From an uncultured Oscillospiraceae bacterium (GTDB lineage: Bacteria > Bacillota > Clostridia > Oscillospirales > Ruminococcaceae), in the NCBI GenBank assembly GCA_958403605.1, contig CATXYA010000083.1, forward strand, positions 1 to 6,938: 6,938 bases of DNA, given 5' to 3'. The position numbers and the translations under genes are program-made. The notes beneath the pieces are model-generated. The model saw nothing but the letters and a program-made list of their open reading frames with translations, made no database searches and was not told the DNA's origin. Position 1 is the first letter of the stretch. Every line of letters begins with the position of its first letter. This document shows, in pieces, positions 4,753 to 6,938 of the stretch.

Positions 4753-5766
4753 TCAGGATGTGAAAAGGATATCGTGGTTGATGCGCGTGTAAAAGCCGCG
4801 GCGGATGGCGTCGTCGTCCGCACCGCAGGTGTGCATGAGCCACATCATTTTGGTGATGACGGCCTCCAGCGTCATGTCGTAGGCCTCCAGCAGGCGGAAG
4901 TCCTGCTTGACGCGCTTGCCCACCTCGTACACCGTCATATTGCTGCCCTCGTTGGCCACCTGGGTGGTCATGACCACGTGCTTGCCCTTGCCCGCCCAGC
5001 GGCGCATCTCCTCGTAAAACTCCCGCATCAGGGCCTCGGGGATGCCGCCCACGCCGAAGCTCTCGATGACGATGCAGTCGTATTGGCGGAACAGCCATTC
5101 CAGCACCTCGGGCCCCAGGCCCGGGATGAGCTTCAGCACGTACACCGAGGGGTGCAGGCCGTGGCAAAAGCGCACCTCGCCCGGCGCGTAGGCCGGGGCG
5201 GGCACGTAGGGGATCACCTGGCCGTCCTGCAGCACCGCCAGATAGGGGAAGTTGATGCTGGAAAAGGCGTTGTAGCTTTTGGCGCGCTCTTTTTTGGCAC
5301 GGGTCCCCGCGATCACCTTGCCGTCGAAGACGATGGACACGTCCTGGGAGGCGTCATTGGCCGCGTACAAAAAGCTGTCCAGCAGATTGGTGCGGGCGTC
5401 GGTGCTGCCCTGGTCGATGGGCTTCTGCGCCCCGGTGAGCACGATGGGCTTGGCCGAGCGCTGCACCATATAGGACAGCGCCGCCGCGGTATAGGCCAGC
5501 GTGTCCGTGCCGTGGCTGATGACAAAGCCGTCGTAATCGGCGTAATGCTGCTCGATGACGCGGGACAACTGCGCCCAGTGGGCGGGCGTCATATTGGTGC
5601 TGTCGATGGCGAAGGGCTGCACCGTGTCCACGCGGCACACGTCCCGCACCGCCGGGATGTAGGAGAGTACGTCCTCGGGCGAAAGCCCCGGCGCCAGGCC
5701 GTCCCCCGTCTCGCGGGAGGCGATGGTGCCGCCGGTGCCGATCATCAAAATGCGCTTTTGTGCCAT
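4753..5766 (-). CDS. ansA: L-asparaginase, type I (cytosolic)
   Basis: A 337-residue enzyme, close to the roughly 338 residues of E. coli AnsA, that hydrolyses L-asparagine to aspartate and ammonia. The two signature threonine blocks are present: TGGTIAS (11-17, nucleophile Thr14) and HGTDT (85-89, Thr87-Asp88). Other active-site matches are DSTNMTP (Ser56) and the Lys of GTRAKK (Lys159 by alignment with the RTTK of E. coli AnsA). Conserved LTGAQ (110-114), ESFGVGGIP (235-243) and DMTLEAVITK (297-306) follow. There is no signal peptide, which fits the cytoplasmic type I form. The Tyr found in the mobile active-site loop of E. coli AnsA is not evident here, where the loop reads GDGLAP (21-26). 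The ATG lies one base after the prfC stop, so translation is probably coupled. Minus-strand terminators at 4747-4672 end the transcript. Confidence 0.95.
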   Translation of the reverse strand: MAQKRILMIGTGGTIASRETGDGLAPGLSPEDVLSYIPAVRDVCRVDTVQPFAIDSTNMTPAHWAQLSRVIEQHYADYDGFVISHGTDTLAYTAAALSYMVQRSAKPIVLTGAQKPIDQGSTDARTNLLDSFLYAANDASQDVSIVFDGKVIAGTRAKKERAKSYNAFSSINFPYLAVLQDGQVIPYVPAPAYAPGEVRFCHGLHPSVYVLKLIPGLGPEVLEWLFRQYDCIVIESFGVGGIPEALMREFYEEMRRWAGKGKHVVMTTQVANEGSNMTVYEVGKRVKQDFRLLEAYDMTLEAVITKMMWLMHTCGADDDAIRRGFYTRINHDILFTS

Positions 5767-5767
5767 T

Positions 5768-6938
5768 TTACCGCCCGACCTCGCTGAGCAGCAGGCCCTC
5801 GTTGTGCTCGACGGCCCAGTTGATGTTCCACTCGCTGGAGAACAGCAGCAGCTTGCGGCCCTTGAAGTCCTCCACGCATTTGGTGTCGCTGGTGAGGCTG
5901 AGGGCCTTGGGGTCCACGTCCTCGTTGTCGATCCAGCGGATATAGCTGTAGGGCAGCTGCGTGCGGCGGATGTCCACGTTGTACTCGTTGTTCAAGCGGT
6001 ACTCCAGCACCTCGAACTGCAGCACGCCCACCACGCCCACGATCACCTCTTCCATGCCGCCGCCCAGCTCCTTGAAGATCTGGATGGCGCCCTCCTGGGC
6101 GATCTGCTCCATGCCCTTGACGAACTGCTTGCGCTTCATGGTGTCCACCTGGGAAATGCGCGCGAAGTGCTCGGGCGCAAAGGTGGGGATGCCCTCGTAC
6201 TGGAAGGGGTCCTTGGCGGTGGTGATGGTGTCGCCGATGGAAAAGATGCCCGGGTCGAACAGGCCGATGATGTCCCCGGCAAAGGCCTCGTCCACGGTCT
6301 CGCGCTCGGAGGCCATCATCTGGGTGGACTGGGACAGCTTGATCTTTTTGCCACCCTGGACGTGGTAGACGTCCATGCCGCGCTCAAACCGGCCCGAGCA
6401 GATGCGGGCGAAGGCGATGCGGTCCCGGTGGGCCTTGTTCATGTTGGCCTGGATCTTGAAGATGAAGGCCGAAAAATCGTCGCTCTGCGGGTCCACGGGG
6501 CCCTTGTCCGACACGCGGGGCAGCGGCGGCAGCGACAGGCGCAGAAATTCCGCCAAGAACGGCTCCACGCCGAAGTTGGTGAGCGCCGAGCCGAAAAACA
6601 CCGGCGTCAGCTTGCCGTGATCCACCTTGTCCTTGTCGAAATCATAGGCCGCGCCGTCCAGCAGCTCAATGTCGTCGGTGAGCGTCTGGTGCAGCTCCCG
6701 CCCCAGCAGCTCGTCCAAATTGGCGTCGCCCAGATGCGCCTCCACCTTGGCAGCCTGCTGGGTGCCCACCTTGCCCACGCTCTCGAAGGCCAAAATCTCT
6801 TTGGCGCCCCGGTCATACACGCCCTTGAACTCCTTGCCGCAGCCGATGGGCCAGTTCATGGGATAGGTCTCGATGCCCAGCACCTGCTCGATCTCCTCCA
6901 GCAGGTCCAAGGGGCTGCGGGCCTCGCGGTCCATCTTG
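5768..6938 (-). CDS. prfC: Peptide chain release factor 3 (5' end outside window)
   Basis: The visible part has 389 codons, beginning at the Lys of the NKxD-like motif (KMDR), and ends with TAA at 5770-5768. Full-length RF3 is about 525-535 residues, so roughly the first 140 (P-loop and switch regions) lie beyond the right edge. RF3 is a GTPase that recycles RF1/RF2 from the ribosome after peptide release. From the first visible Met, features are WPIGCGKEFKGVY (28-40), the G5-like FFGSAL (113-118) and FIFKIQANMNKAHRDRIAFAR (158-178) of domain II. They continue with GDIIGLFDPGIFSIGDT (220-236), FAPEHFARI (252-260), QEGAIQIF (280-287) and GVVGVLQFEVLEYRL (300-314) of the C-terminal domain. These distinguish RF3 from EF-G. 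The stop is one base before the asparaginase ATG, so the two genes look like one operon. Confidence 0.96.
   Translation of the reverse strand, partial: KMDREARSPLDLLEEIEQVLGIETYPMNWPIGCGKEFKGVYDRGAKEILAFESVGKVGTQQAAKVEAHLGDANLDELLGRELHQTLTDDIELLDGAAYDFDKDKVDHGKLTPVFFGSALTNFGVEPFLAEFLRLSLPPLPRVSDKGPVDPQSDDFSAFIFKIQANMNKAHRDRIAFARICSGRFERGMDVYHVQGGKKIKLSQSTQMMASERETVDEAFAGDIIGLFDPGIFSIGDTITTAKDPFQYEGIPTFAPEHFARISQVDTMKRKQFVKGMEQIAQEGAIQIFKELGGGMEEVIVGVVGVLQFEVLEYRLNNEYNVDIRRTQLPYSYIRWIDNEDVDPKALSLTSDTKCVEDFKGRKLLLFSSEWNINWAVEHNEGLLLSEVGR

Noticed and set aside
4774..5787. 337-codon plus-strand open frame opposite the asparaginase
   Set aside because: It is the exact antisense shadow of a clearly recognised enzyme, rich in His, Val and Gly as such shadows are, with no ribosome site.
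1..6938. CRISPR array, tRNA, rRNA, insertion sequence or phage genes
   Set aside because: No regularly spaced repeats, cloverleaf sequences, transposase motifs or terminal inverted repeats were seen on either strand.

Overview
The window looks like chromosomal DNA of a GC-rich, Gram-positive-type gut Firmicute, probably in the Oscillospiraceae/Ruminococcaceae range. The reasons are strong GGAGG-type Shine-Dalgarno sites, consensus housekeeping promoters, intrinsic terminators with T-tails, and protein styles typical of Clostridia. The assignment is an inference from style, not from a marker search.

Layout. (1) Positions 1-1083, minus strand: a probable two-gene unit. A Cys/His/Pro-rich protein of unknown function (451-1083) is followed 36 bases later by a Cys-rich four-helix membrane protein (414 to beyond position 1, truncated). 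(2) Positions 1084-1629: a 546-base divergent intergenic region packed with inverted repeats. It holds a consensus promoter (1417-1445), a good Shine-Dalgarno site with a 50-codon leader ORF (1481-1633), and a strong intrinsic terminator (1540-1588) inside that ORF. It looks like an attenuated leader for the next operon. (3) Positions 1630-3955, plus strand: an ABC ATPase overlapping by 8 bases a 540-residue polytopic membrane protein; together they look like a two-component ABC transporter. (4) Positions 4021-4635, plus strand: a 204-residue six-helix membrane protein of unknown function with its own extended -10 promoter. (5) Positions 4672-4747: back-to-back terminators between convergent transcripts. 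(6) Positions 4753-6938, minus strand: release factor 3 (prfC, 5' end outside the window) followed after one base by a cytosolic type I L-asparaginase.

How the genes fit together. prfC and the asparaginase are housekeeping-type genes that appear to be cotranscribed. The ATPase and its partner form a transporter of unknown substrate whose expression may be set by premature termination in the leader. The two left-hand minus-strand genes share an unusual cysteine richness and may act together. No mobile element, CRISPR array, tRNA or rRNA was seen. The most interesting elements are the putative attenuator/leader ORF before the ABC operon and the uncharacterised Cys-rich gene pair.
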